Shown here: in pieces, positions 1 to 7,266 of the stretch
Numbering within the stretch: position 1 is the first letter of the stretch
How the letters are laid out: every line of letters begins with the position of its first letter
NCBI GenBank assembly: GCA_014799675.1
Contig: JAAVHM010000155.1
Coordinates: 1 to 22,910 of the forward strand
DNA length: 22,910 bases
Source of the DNA: Ruminococcus sp.
GTDB lineage: Bacteria; Bacillota; Clostridia; Oscillospirales; Ruminococcaceae
Direction: 5' to 3'
Notes under the pieces: model-generated
Database searches by the model: none
What the model was told of the DNA's origin: nothing
The model's input: the letters and a program-made list of their open reading frames with translations, nothing else
Made by a program: the position numbers and the translations under genes

Positions 1-878
1 AGAACGGGACGTCTTGGAAACAGCAGCTTGCTGCTGAAATTGACAAATTGGTTTTGTATGAGGACGTGCAAAGTATTTCAAATTTAGCAGATAAGCTGAA
101 AGAGCAAGGTTATACTGTTAGATTGGGTAAATATCTTTCTATAAAAGCTCCTAAACAGAAAAATGCAATACGCAGCTTTCGATTGGGTGACGGATATTCT
201 GTTGATGATTTGCAGTACCGTATTTTACATAAGGAGCAGGAAATTAGCTTGACAGCTATTCAGAGGTATTCGGGTATTCAGCGTGAATATGCGTTTTGTA
301 TGCGGCAAATGCAGATTGCTGTTTTTACAAAAAAGCCAAAGAGAGCAACATATTCAGATTTGCGGAAAAGTGCGGAGCTGTTAAATTTTCTGACAGAGAA
401 TAATATTACTTCTGCTGATGATTTTGAAAACCAATTGAATGAAGCCGCCGAAAAATATATTAATACAAACGAAAAAATCAATCAGCTTACTTTCCAAATT
501 GAAACTATCAATAAGCTAATTGAGGACAGCAAGATATACTTAAAACTTTTGGAAAAGGATTTTCTTACTGCCGAGGAAAAGGCTGTTTATAAAAGCGTTT
601 CATATGTTGAGCAGAAAAATATAAACAGTCCCTCGGACATTTCGGAACGAGAGTTAAGGGTTAAGGTGTTAATGCAGGAACTTGAAACCCTTACATTGGA
701 AGCAGAAAAAGAAAAAGACGAACGTGATTACCTAACAGACATTTATAAAACATACAAACGAGATATAGCAGAAAATCCCTATGCTGAAATCCAACAGCTT
801 GAAACGGATCGGCAAGAACAAGCTGAACAGAAACAGCAGGAAAATAATTACAGAAAATATTATCATGAGGAAAGGTAG
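1..878 (+). CDS. Relaxase (MOBP-type mobilization nuclease), C-terminal part; 5' end outside window
   Basis: The reading frame is open to base 3 with no stop, so the gene starts left of the window; the first in-window start-like codon (TTG at 48) is not a real start. The first residues, NGTSWKQQLAAEID, followed by a block containing GYTVRLGKYLSIKAP and FRLGDGYS, match the region just after the nickase domain in relaxases of Firmicutes integrative elements. The catalytic Tyr and the HxH metal site would lie upstream and cannot be seen. The remaining ~200 residues are charged and rich in Glu, Lys and Gln, probably coiled coil (about residues 130-265 from codon 48). The family nicks oriT and leads transfer of a single DNA strand. 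An integrase gene follows 52 bp downstream, so this is the mobilization end of an integrative element. I am confident of the family and cannot judge whether the full gene is intact. Confidence 0.85.
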   Translation, partial: NGTSWKQQLAAEIDKLVLYEDVQSISNLADKLKEQGYTVRLGKYLSIKAPKQKNAIRSFRLGDGYSVDDLQYRILHKEQEISLTAIQRYSGIQREYAFCMRQMQIAVFTKKPKRATYSDLRKSAELLNFLTENNITSADDFENQLNEAAEKYINTNEKINQLTFQIETINKLIEDSKIYLKLLEKDFLTAEEKAVYKSVSYVEQKNINSPSDISERELRVKVLMQELETLTLEAEKEKDERDYLTDIYKTYKRDIAENPYAEIQQLETDRQEQAEQKQQENNYRKYYHEER

Positions 879-930
879 ATAAAGCTTATTACAAGCATAA
901 TACCGAATAAATGAAAGGATTTGATAGTAA

Positions 931-2028
931 ATGAGAAGAACGAATACAGCCAAATGGGACGAAAAAACCAAACGTTGGAAAATATACGTCCAAAAGGATA
1001 ATGTACGCAAAACCTTTTACAGCTCAATTAAGGGCAAAGAGGGACAGCGTGAAGCTAACGCTAAAGCTGATAATTGGCTTGAGAATAATATTATTGACAC
1101 AAATCTTAAAGCAAAAGCTGCCGCTGATAAATATATGTCCGAGCTTCGGCTTACAACATCTAAAGGGCATTGGCAGCAATATGAGTATTATTTTAACAAG
1201 TGGATAATTCCTAAAATTGGAACTGTAAAAATTGAAAAGGTTTCGGAGCAGCAACTACAAGAAATAATTAACGCTGCATTTGCGGGAGGGCTTTCTAAAA
1301 AATCTTTAGGAAATATCAGAAGCTGTATCAAATCCTTTATGAAATTTTGCCGAAAAAGCAAGTACACAACACTTTTTGTGGAGGATTTGAAAATTCCCAA
1401 AAACGCTCCTGTAAAAGAAAAGAATATTTTAAATCCCGATGAGATAAATATTTTATTTAGTAAAGATAATACTATTCTGAATGGCGAAGCTGAATACGAT
1501 TTATATGTAAATGCGTATCGTTTTCAAGTACTCACAGGCTTGCGCCCGGGTGAATTAATAGGCTTAATGAAAACCGATATAAAGGGAAACACGGTCTTTT
1601 TGCAACGAGCAATCAATGTGAACGGCGAAATAACAGGCGGTAAAAATGAAAATGCTCGCCGACAATTTGATTTGACCGAAGCGGCGGCAAACGTTCTGCA
1701 AGAGCAGTTTAAAGTATTGTCTGAAAATGAAATTATAAGCGACTTTGTTTTCCCCGATAAATATGGTGACCCCATAAAGGAACGCACATACCGAGACCGT
1801 TGGACAAAATACAGGGAATATAACGGAATAAAGACACCTGTCACACCTTACGAACTGCGGCATACATTTGTATCAATAGTAAAAGCCTTACCCGAGGGAC
1901 ACCTGAAACAGCTTGTAGGACATTCCAAGGATATGGATACATACGGCGTATATTCACACGAGTTTGGAAACGACCGTGCAGCAGCGGCGGCTATGGTGCA
2001 GGATATTTTCAATAAAATCATAAAATAA
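931..2028 (+). CDS. int: Tyrosine recombinase / integrase (Tn916-like)
   Basis: The 365-aa length is typical of clostridial ICE/IME integrases. Residues ~1-60 resemble an AP2-like arm-binding domain, ~60-165 the SAM-like core-binding domain, and the rest is catalytic. Visible catalytic blocks are TGLRPGE (Arg I), YELRHTF (box II Arg), LKQLVGHS (His) and MDTYGVYSH (nucleophilic Tyr), all near the expected C-terminus. Box II reads Y-x-x-R where many family members have H-x-x-R. The ATG at 931 has GAAAGGA 12-18 bases upstream. The enzyme would excise and integrate the element whose relaxase lies upstream. The repeats at 2073-2172 and the tRNA-Glu 3' end just beyond fit its arm and core sites. 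The gene appears intact. Confidence 0.95.
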   Translation: MRRTNTAKWDEKTKRWKIYVQKDNVRKTFYSSIKGKEGQREANAKADNWLENNIIDTNLKAKAAADKYMSELRLTTSKGHWQQYEYYFNKWIIPKIGTVKIEKVSEQQLQEIINAAFAGGLSKKSLGNIRSCIKSFMKFCRKSKYTTLFVEDLKIPKNAPVKEKNILNPDEINILFSKDNTILNGEAEYDLYVNAYRFQVLTGLRPGELIGLMKTDIKGNTVFLQRAINVNGEITGGKNENARRQFDLTEAAANVLQEQFKVLSENEIISDFVFPDKYGDPIKERTYRDRWTKYREYNGIKTPVTPYELRHTFVSIVKALPEGHLKQLVGHSKDMDTYGVYSHEFGNDRAAAAAMVQDIFNKIIK

Positions 2029-2070
2029 TGATAATTCCCCAATGGGAACAGAAAGAGTATATAACAAAAT

Positions 2071-2172
2071 AACCGTCCAAACCGCCCAAACCGTCCAAAA
2101 GGCGGTAGTTACGTGATTTGCTGACACACGGCAACCGTCCAAATTCAGTATTACAGCCGTCCAAGCCGCCCA
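2071..2172. repeat. CCGTCCAA repeat cluster, likely integrase arm-type sites
   Basis: CCGTCCAA occurs at 2073, 2091, 2135 and 2157, and the variant CCGCCCA at 2082 and 2166. Within each group the units are spaced by 9 bp (2073/2082/2091 and 2157/2166). GGCGGT at 2101 is an inverted near-copy. Iterated short repeats between an integrase gene and the element end are typical of integrase or excisionase arm-binding sites. The repeats are seen directly; their function is inferred. Confidence 0.6.
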
Positions 2173-2216
2173 CAATCCATACAAAGCTTTTTGTATGTTG
2201 AATTAACACTTTACTA

Positions 2217-2240
2217 AGTGCGGTCAAAAGTGCGGTCAAA
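2217..2240. repeat. Perfect 12-bp tandem duplication
   Basis: AGTGCGGTCAAA occurs twice back to back (2217-2228 and 2229-2240), between the arm-site repeats and the terminator, about 70 bp from the tRNA-Glu 3' end. It may be a second class of recombination-protein site (for example for an excisionase) or a simple duplication. Confidence 0.6.
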
Positions 2241-2266
2241 GCATTATCCCTTTAAAAACAAAAGTA

Positions 2267-2297
2267 CCGCAAACCCTTTATACAAAAGGATTTGCGG
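2267..2297. terminator. Hairpin terminator, probably bidirectional, between int and tRNA-Glu
   Basis: The inverted repeat CCGCAAAcCCTTT...AAAGGatTTGCGG is followed on the plus strand by TTGTTTT and on the minus strand by TACTTTTGTTTTT. It can end the integrase transcript and the minus-strand tRNA transcript. If the element is integrated at the tRNA-Glu 3' end, this terminator is carried by the element and replaces the original one. Confidence 0.7.
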
Positions 2298-2309
2298 TTG
2301 TTTTATCAT

Positions 2310-2384
2310 TGGTGACCCGTACGGGAATTGAACCCATGATTACGCCGTGAAAGGGCGTCGTCTTAACCTCTTGACCAACGGGCC
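2310..2384 (-). tRNA. tRNA-Glu (TTC)
   Basis: Read on the minus strand, this is a 75-nt cloverleaf. The acceptor GGCCCGT pairs with ACGGGTC (one G-U), the D arm contains GGTCAAGAGGTTAAG, the anticodon loop is CTTTCAC (anticodon TTC), and the T arm has GGTTCAATTCC. The discriminator is A and CCA is encoded. A small hairpin (CTGCC/GGCAG, 2394-2410) separates it from the upstream tRNA-Met and may be a processing signal. Its 3' end faces the integrase gene, the usual arrangement when a tRNA 3' end serves as attB. Confidence 0.95.
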
Positions 2385-2416
2385 TTAAACAAACTGCCGA
2401 TTGCAGGCAGCTTGTC

Positions 2417-2493
2417 TGGTAGCGAGAATGAGACTTGAACTCATGACCTACCGGGTATGAACCGGTTGCTCTAGCCAACTGAGCTATCTCGCC
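2417..2493 (-). tRNA. tRNA-Met (CAT)
   Basis: Read on the minus strand, this is a 77-nt cloverleaf. The acceptor GGCGAGA pairs with TCTCGCT (terminal G-U), the D arm begins AGCTCAGTTGG, the anticodon stem-loop is CCGGTTCATACCCGG (anticodon CAT), and the T arm is GAGTTCAAGTCTC. CCA is encoded. It lacks the initiator-type start and so is elongator Met. A lysidine-modified tRNA-Ile2 with the same anticodon cannot be fully excluded by eye. It is the first gene of a two-tRNA transcript. Confidence 0.9.
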
Positions 2494-2523
2494 GCTAGTG
2501 TTCGCTGTTTCAGCGACTTATAT

Positions 2524-2552
2524 ATTATACAACATTATTTTCACTTTGTCAA
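2524..2552 (-). promoter_or_regulatory. Sigma-A promoter of the tRNA-Met/tRNA-Glu operon
   Basis: On the minus strand a perfect -35 TTGACA (2547-2552) and perfect -10 TATAAT (2524-2529) are separated by 17 bp. The leader holds a short CGCTG...CAGCG hairpin before tRNA-Met. Such a near-consensus promoter is expected for stable RNA. Confidence 0.9.
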
Positions 2553-2930
2553 TAGGTTTTGCAAAAAAATCTTTTTTTATTCCAATTTTTTTGTTAAACT
2601 TTGTTTTTATGCAAATTTCATATGTAATTTTAACAAAATTGCAACATCTTCCTTTGCGAAAATTATTATTTTTGCCAATTAAAAAACTTGCTCCTGAAAA
2701 ATTTTTTTATTATCCCGAAAAAATTTTCTCACGATTGGGGACGGAAAATGATAAAAATTTACAGTTATAAAAATTTTCGCTCAGGGCAAATTAATAGCGT
2801 AAACCATGTTCAAAGCCGCTTCTGCATAAATCGAAAATATATAAAAATATATTTTGATAAAAATTTGCAAAGCATAAAAAATTGCTGCAAAAATGCTGAA
2901 GCTTAAGGCTGTGAATATGTTTATATAAAG
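2553..2930. other. AT-rich intergenic region without recognisable genes
   Basis: Long A and T runs and short weak frames only. No frame here has a ribosome site or recognisable protein content, and I see no clear regulatory motif. It lies between the tRNA promoter (reading left) and structured repeat A. Confidence 0.5.
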
Positions 2931-3044
2931 CTGCGGAACGTTTGACGGGTAACATTACAAAAGTATTGTTACCCATGGAAGCATTTTACTCTTATTGGCA
3001 TAGTTCGCCTGAAAGGGTAAAGGTTCAGCCTTTTCGTTCCGCAG
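2931..3044 (+). ncRNA. Structured repeat element, copy A (possible RNA or MITE-like repeat)
   Basis: A 114-nt unit is closed by a perfect 10-bp stem, CTGCGGAACG with CGTTCCGCAG. Inside are hairpin 1 (2947-2958 with 2963-2974, 11 of 12 pairs, loop AAAA) and hairpin 2 (2985-2999 with 3007-3021, mostly paired). A short AAAGGT-TCA-GCCTTT hairpin (3019-3033) overlaps the second strand of hairpin 2, so the two may be alternatives. A T-run follows at 3047-3053. The 3' half aligns without gaps to the reverse complement of copy B (19437-19555), about 48 of 60 identical. The stems are kept although bases differ, which points to selection on structure. No family is recognised. Orientation is assigned from the trailing T-run. 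Confidence 0.6.
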
Positions 3045-3063
3045 AATTTTTTTGTTTCCATGA

Positions 3064-3092
3064 TTGACAGTATTAGGAATATATGTTATTAT
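3064..3092 (+). promoter_or_regulatory. Sigma-A promoter for the 3123 gene
   Basis: -35 TTGACA (3064-3069), a 17-bp spacer and -10 TATTAT (3087-3092), followed by GGAG at 3111-3114 and the ATG at 3123. It lies just after element A. Confidence 0.75.
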
Positions 3093-3122
3093 TTATATAA
3101 ATCATAATAAGGAGCATTAATC

Positions 3123-3920
3123 ATGAAAAATAAATATGTTCTAAAAGGATTTGTACATATAATAGGCATAATTATGCTTTCGCTTGTGGTTATTTTGGTG
3201 TTTGCTATCTATGTTTTACCACATTTGATAGACGGACGTATAGGTATAAGCTTTCCGTGGGGCGGCTCGATAGTGTCACCTGCACCGAGAGAAGAACTTT
3301 TGCAATATATGAATGACAAGTACGGTACGGAATTTTTTGAAATAACGGAAGCGGAATATTCCGATGAAATAAGCGAAATGGACGTATGGCGGTGGGATAA
3401 CAATGAAAACGGCATTATCGTCCGCACAGACGCCTATCCGGGACATTATTTTTATGTCCGCAAACACAGCGGAAAAATAACCGATGATTACGGCTGCCGT
3501 CTTATACAGGACGAAGCGCAGCAGATTATATACGACATACTTTCGGAGGTTATTGATTATGATTTTAAAATTCGGTGCAATTCAACTAATCGGCAAGGTT
3601 ATGTTTACGGAAAAGATTTGACCCCTATAGAATATATAGAAAACTGCAATTATCGGTTTTCGGTTTATATTTGCTCCGACGGTGAAAACAGGGAGTATGA
3701 TTTAGAAAAAATGAAACCGAAGCTTATGGAAATTTTTAAGAACTCAAATAAAAGCAAAAACCAAATTAATATACTTTATTTTGATCAAGAATATTTTGAC
3801 CAAGTAAATACAAGTTGGGATTCGCCCAATATGGGTGTAACGGAATTTTCAAATTGTTGGGGTTATGGATTTTTAGAAGATGACAGCTCTGAATTTAGGT
3901 GGATTGATGAAAATGAATAA
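3123..3920 (+). CDS. Membrane-anchored protein of unknown function
   Basis: This is a 265-aa protein that I do not recognise. Residues ~8-33 form one strongly hydrophobic segment after a basic N-terminus (MKNKYVLKG), so it is probably an N-terminal anchor with the rest outside the cell. The outer part is acidic and aromatic, mixed alpha/beta in look (e.g. ELLQYMNDKYGTEFFEITEAE), with no repeat or metal motif that I can name. The start is supported by AAGGAG 9-14 bases upstream and a good promoter. It appears to be single-gene: a GH26 gene with its own promoter follows 106 bp downstream and no terminator is obvious. Confidence 0.8.
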   Translation: MKNKYVLKGFVHIIGIIMLSLVVILVFAIYVLPHLIDGRIGISFPWGGSIVSPAPREELLQYMNDKYGTEFFEITEAEYSDEISEMDVWRWDNNENGIIVRTDAYPGHYFYVRKHSGKITDDYGCRLIQDEAQQIIYDILSEVIDYDFKIRCNSTNRQGYVYGKDLTPIEYIENCNYRFSVYICSDGENREYDLEKMKPKLMEIFKNSNKSKNQINILYFDQEYFDQVNTSWDSPNMGVTEFSNCWGYGFLEDDSSEFRWIDENE

Positions 3921-3973
3921 TAAAATATCTGCAAATATTAATAAAAAACGCCTTAAATTTTCATGTCCGCCTA

Positions 3974-4002
3974 TTGCATTTATGGCGGCAATGGTGTATA
4001 AT
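3974..4002 (+). promoter_or_regulatory. Putative sigma-A promoter of the mannanase gene
   Basis: -35 TTGCAT (3974-3979), a 17-bp spacer and a perfect -10 TATAAT (3997-4002). An imperfect inverted repeat, CCGCC...GGCGG (3967-3988), overlaps the -35 and could be an operator. Confidence 0.65.
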
Positions 4003-4035
4003 TAAATAAAATTTACAGGAAAGGAAATGTTTACT

Positions 4036-5094
4036 ATGATCGAAAAAATTACTGCGCTTGTCTCCGCGATTTTAATTGCCGTTTCGGCGGCGGGCTGTTC
4101 AAATAACAGCGGTACTGCGGACACGTCTCAAGCTTCTCAGACATCTTCCGGCGCAGCTTCTGTAACGGCTGAAGCGGCTGCGGAAAAGTCTGTCTCGCTT
4201 TCAAACCCCAATGCCACTAAAGAGGCGCAGGCTTTATTTGACTACATTTGCGAAACCTACAGAAACGGCATTATTTCGGGACAGCAGGAGTCCACTTGGA
4301 TGGGCAGCGACCAATACGAATTTGATTATATTTACGAAAAGACGGGCAAATACCCTGCAATTCGGGGTCTCGACTACATGAACGACGATTTCAACGGCGT
4401 AAACAAGCGGGCTGCCGACTGGTACGAGCGCGGCGGAATTGTTACGATATGCTGGCACTGCGGCTGCGATTTCGGCGGAAGCTGGGACGAATGTATGAAA
4501 ACCGAGATCTCCGACTGGGACGCTGCTCTGACCGAGGGTACTCCCGAATACGAAAAGCTTATCAAGGGCATGGACAAGGGCGCGGAAGCTCTTTCCAAGC
4601 TTAAAGATCAGAACATTCCCGTGCTGTGGAGACCTTTCCACGAGCTGGACGGCGGCTGGTTCTGGTGGAGCAAGGGCGGTGCGGAAAACTTCAAAAAGCT
4701 TTGGACAATCATGTACGACCGTTACACCAATTACTGGAAGTTAGACAATCTTATCTGGGTATTCGGATATTCCGGAAACGGCAGGGATTACGACAAATGG
4801 TTCCCCGGAAATGAATATGTTGACATTATCGGCGCGGACTCCTACACCGACGGTGCAAACGCCGACCTTTACAAAAAGGTTGTGGCTGTTGCGGGCGAGG
4901 AAGTTCCCATTTGCTTCCACGAATGCGGACGAATTCCCACATCACAGCAGCTTAAGGACGGCAAGGCTGACTGGGTTTGGTTCATGACGTGGCACACGGA
5001 GCATATCACCGACCACAACGACACGGCAGTCCTCAAAGAAATTTACAACGACGAATATGTTATCACACTTGACGAACTGCCTAAATGGAAATAA
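4036..5094 (+). CDS. GH26 beta-mannanase lipoprotein (mannan endo-1,4-beta-mannosidase)
   Basis: The enzyme hydrolyses internal beta-1,4-mannosidic bonds of mannans. A lipoprotein signal (MIEKITALVSAILIAVSAAGC, lipobox SAAG-C) is followed by a Ser/Thr/Ala linker and one GH26 barrel. WRPFHELDGGWFWW carries the acid/base Glu (codon 4642-4644) and FHECGRIP the nucleophile Glu (codon 4921-4923), the two diagnostic GH26 positions. The length suits a single catalytic domain with no binding module. An in-frame ATG at 4027 is also possible: AGGAAAGG at 4017-4024 is close to it, while 4036 gives the cleaner signal peptide. It should be surface-anchored. The aldo/keto reductase gene follows directly, its ribosome site overlapping this stop codon. 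Confidence 0.92.
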   Translation: MIEKITALVSAILIAVSAAGCSNNSGTADTSQASQTSSGAASVTAEAAAEKSVSLSNPNATKEAQALFDYICETYRNGIISGQQESTWMGSDQYEFDYIYEKTGKYPAIRGLDYMNDDFNGVNKRAADWYERGGIVTICWHCGCDFGGSWDECMKTEISDWDAALTEGTPEYEKLIKGMDKGAEALSKLKDQNIPVLWRPFHELDGGWFWWSKGGAENFKKLWTIMYDRYTNYWKLDNLIWVFGYSGNGRDYDKWFPGNEYVDIIGADSYTDGANADLYKKVVAVAGEEVPICFHECGRIPTSQQLKDGKADWVWFMTWHTEHITDHNDTAVLKEIYNDEYVITLDELPKWK

Positions 5095-5105
5095 GGAGAA
5101 CCGAT

Positions 5106-6092
5106 ATGTTTATTGCAGACGAAAAAAGATATGATAAAATGGTTTACAGACGCTGCGGGAAAAGCGGTTTGAGGCTTCCCGCCGTTTCGCTGGGCTTGTG
5201 GCAGAATTTCGGTCACGGCGGCTGTTTTGCAAACATGGAGAAAATGATACGCACCGCTTTTGACCTTGGCATAACTTATTTCGACCTTGCCAACAATTAC
5301 GGAAATCCCTACAACGGCAGCGCAGAGGAAAATTTCGGGAAAATTCTTGACGGTATGAAAAATTACCGCGACGAAATGTGCATTGCTACAAAGGCAGGCT
5401 ATGAGATGTGGGAAGGTCCTTACGGCGACAGAAACGGTTCTCGAAAATATCTTACCGCGTCCCTCGACCAGAGTCTGAAACGAATGGGCATTGATTATGT
5501 TGACATTTATTATCATCACATTTTCGACCCGAACACGCCCCTTGAAGAGACTGCTCTTGCTCTTGACGATCTGGTAAAACAGGGCAAGGCTTTATATGTC
5601 GGCATATCAAATTACAACAGGGAGCAGACTGCGGAGATCACAGGAATTTTCCGTGAGCTTCGGACGCCGTTTATTATAAATCAGCCCTCCTACTCAATGC
5701 TGAACCGCTGGATAGAGCGTGACGGACTTGACAAATACGCGCGGGAAAACGGAGTTGGACTTGCTGTATTTTCACCGCTTTATCAGGGATTTCTGACAAA
5801 CAAATATCTTAACGGCGTTCCGCAGGATTCGAGGGTCGGCAAGGGCGCGACGTGGATAGGCAATGAGCTTACCGACGAAATGGTTTCCCGTTTGAACGCA
5901 CTTAACGCGATTGCTGAAAAGCGGGGTCAAAGCCTTTCGCAAATGGCTTTGGCTTGGGTACTGAATAACGAGGCGGTAACTACTGTAATTATCGGAGCGA
6001 GCCGTCCCGAGCAGATAATCGAAAACGCGGGCTGCATTAATAATCTTGAATTTACCGAAAATGAAATTGCGGAAATCGAAAAGCTAATTTAA
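5106..6092 (+). CDS. Aldo/keto reductase (YghZ/KCNAB-type)
   Basis: A cytoplasmic NADPH-dependent oxidoreductase of about 328 aa. The AKR tetrad is visible: D60 and Y65 in FDLANNYG, K96 in IATKAGYEMW, and a His in DIYYHH. The C-terminal cofactor segment VIIGASRPEQIIEN is also present. Family members of this subtype reduce L-glyceraldehyde 3-phosphate or methylglyoxal; the substrate here is unknown. I chose ATG 5106 because AAGGAG (5093-5098) sits 7 bases before it; the upstream ATG at 5085 lies inside the mannanase gene without a ribosome site. The ribosome site overlaps the mannanase stop, so the two are co-transcribed and coupled. Whether it works on mannan-derived sugars is speculation. 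Confidence 0.92.
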   Translation: MFIADEKRYDKMVYRRCGKSGLRLPAVSLGLWQNFGHGGCFANMEKMIRTAFDLGITYFDLANNYGNPYNGSAEENFGKILDGMKNYRDEMCIATKAGYEMWEGPYGDRNGSRKYLTASLDQSLKRMGIDYVDIYYHHIFDPNTPLEETALALDDLVKQGKALYVGISNYNREQTAEITGIFRELRTPFIINQPSYSMLNRWIERDGLDKYARENGVGLAVFSPLYQGFLTNKYLNGVPQDSRVGKGATWIGNELTDEMVSRLNALNAIAEKRGQSLSQMALAWVLNNEAVTTVIIGASRPEQIIENAGCINNLEFTENEIAEIEKLI

Positions 6093-6098
6093 CAAAAA

Positions 6099-6135
6099 AC
6101 GGCTCTTGTTCCAACAGGGACGAGGGCTGTTTTGC
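6099..6135 (+). terminator. Rho-independent terminator after the mannanase/AKR operon
   Basis: A 14-pair stem (ACGGCTCTTGTTCC with GGGACGAGGGCTGT, several G-U) and AACA loop are followed by TTTTGC, 7 bp after the AKR stop. Confidence 0.8.
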
Positions 6136-6221
6136 ATAGTAAAAAAATTTCCAAGAAAAATGCGATATAATTCGGTTATATTAAAAGGTGTAGAAAATTG
6201 TTCCGAAAAGGAGATATTATA

Positions 6222-7175
6222 ATGAAATACAAATATAAGCTATGCTTTGCGGCGTTGTGCGTTGCGGCTTGTCTTGCGGGCTGCAAAAACAAGCCTGCGG
6301 CGGAATTGACGAATTCCATAACCTCCGCGTCAGAAAGCGGAACGGTTTCGGAGATAGGACTTATTGACCTTGAAGAGGCGGAAAACGCTGCCCTTGCTCA
6401 CGCGGGAATTTCCGAGGCAGAGGCAAGGATAACCAAAGCCGAGCTTGACCTTGACAAAGGAAATTATGAGTACGAAATTGAATTTACCGCAAAGAATTAC
6501 AAATATGAATACGACATAAACGCGGAGGACGGCAGCGTTCTGAAATTTTCAAAGGAAGCAATTTCGGGAATTGCGGAGACGGCGGCGCAGACTTCTCCCC
6601 CGCCTGCAAATTCGGAAGCTCCGAAGCAAACGGAGGCAAAGCCTGAAACAACAACGCCTGCCGTTACGCAAAAGCCTGTTGAAACCACAAAACCTGCTGC
6701 CCACTCCCCTGCCGAAAAAACAATTTCGGCTGCCGAAAAAATAATTACGGCGGAGGAAGCAAAATCTGCGGCTTTGAAGCACGCGGGGCTTACGGCGACC
6801 GAAGTAACATTTACCAAGGCGGAACTTGACTATGACGATGGAATTGCCGAATATGAAATTGAATTTTACTCCGCGTCAAACGAATACGAATATGATATCA
6901 ACGCGGCGACGGGAATGGTGATAAAGTACTCCAAGGAGGCGTTGGATATTCCCGCAATGAAAACTTCCAAAGACACAATTACCGCAGAGGAAGCCAAAGC
7001 GGCGGCTTTGGAATATGCGGGGCTTAACGCTTCCGATGTAAAATTTACAAAAGCGGAGCTTGATCATGACGACGGCACGGTTGAATATGAAATTGAATTC
7101 AGGTACGGAAGAAAAGAGTACGAATTTAAAATCGACGCTTATTCGGGAGAAATTCTTGAAGCTGAAATTGATTGA
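6222..7175 (+). CDS. Lipoprotein with three PepSY-type repeats
   Basis: A surface lipoprotein of 317 aa. The start ATG 6222 follows AAAAGGAG (6206-6213); the TTG at 6198 is upstream of this site and rejected. The signal peptide ends in a lipobox CLAG-C21. Three repeats follow, each with an AEAKxAALxxAG helix, TKAELDxDxG and YEIEFxxxxxxYEYDI strands, then a G-x-V/I-L/I-K turn. Repeat 1 covers roughly residues 45-110, repeats 2 and 3 roughly 175-317. A Pro/Thr/Ala-rich linker lies between repeats 1 and 2 (about 115-170). PepSY domains are known as peptidase inhibitors or propeptide-like modules, so a role restraining secreted peptidases near the serpin operon is plausible but not shown. A TATAAT at 6166-6171 may be its -10. 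Confidence 0.85.
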   Translation: MKYKYKLCFAALCVAACLAGCKNKPAAELTNSITSASESGTVSEIGLIDLEEAENAALAHAGISEAEARITKAELDLDKGNYEYEIEFTAKNYKYEYDINAEDGSVLKFSKEAISGIAETAAQTSPPPANSEAPKQTEAKPETTTPAVTQKPVETTKPAAHSPAEKTISAAEKIITAEEAKSAALKHAGLTATEVTFTKAELDYDDGIAEYEIEFYSASNEYEYDINAATGMVIKYSKEALDIPAMKTSKDTITAEEAKAAALEYAGLNASDVKFTKAELDHDDGTVEYEIEFRYGRKEYEFKIDAYSGEILEAEID

Positions 7176-7181
7176 TTTTTT

Positions 7182-7214
7182 ACGGTCTGCATGATAATTG
7201 CAGACCGTCTTTTT
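7182..7214 (+). terminator. Rho-independent terminator of the PepSY gene
   Basis: A perfect 9-bp stem ACGGTCTGC/GCAGACCGT (7182-7190 with 7200-7208) is followed by CTTTTTAT. Confidence 0.88.
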
Positions 7215-7266
7215 ATGCCGAAAAAATTTGATTTGGTGACAAATATGCTTTTCCCCCTGATCTGCA

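Noticed and set aside
2071..2172. Possible plasmid iterons or CRISPR
   Set aside because: Units are too short for CRISPR and there is no replication gene; the position next to int fits recombination sites better.
2278..2478. Minus-strand 66-aa frame
   Set aside because: It is a translation of the two tRNA genes.
2498..2770. A 90-aa plus-strand frame rich in Phe, Leu and Ile
   Set aside because: It starts at the tRNA-Met boundary, runs through the tRNA promoter and AT-rich DNA, has no ribosome site and no recognisable content.
2931..3044. Riboswitch or T-box for the 3123 gene
   Set aside because: A good sigma-A promoter (3064-3092) lies after the element, so it is not in that gene's leader, and a second copy lies behind the GH2 gene.
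5085..5105. Upstream ATG start for the aldo/keto reductase
   Set aside because: It lies within the mannanase coding region with no ribosome site; AAGGAG is correctly spaced only for ATG 5106.
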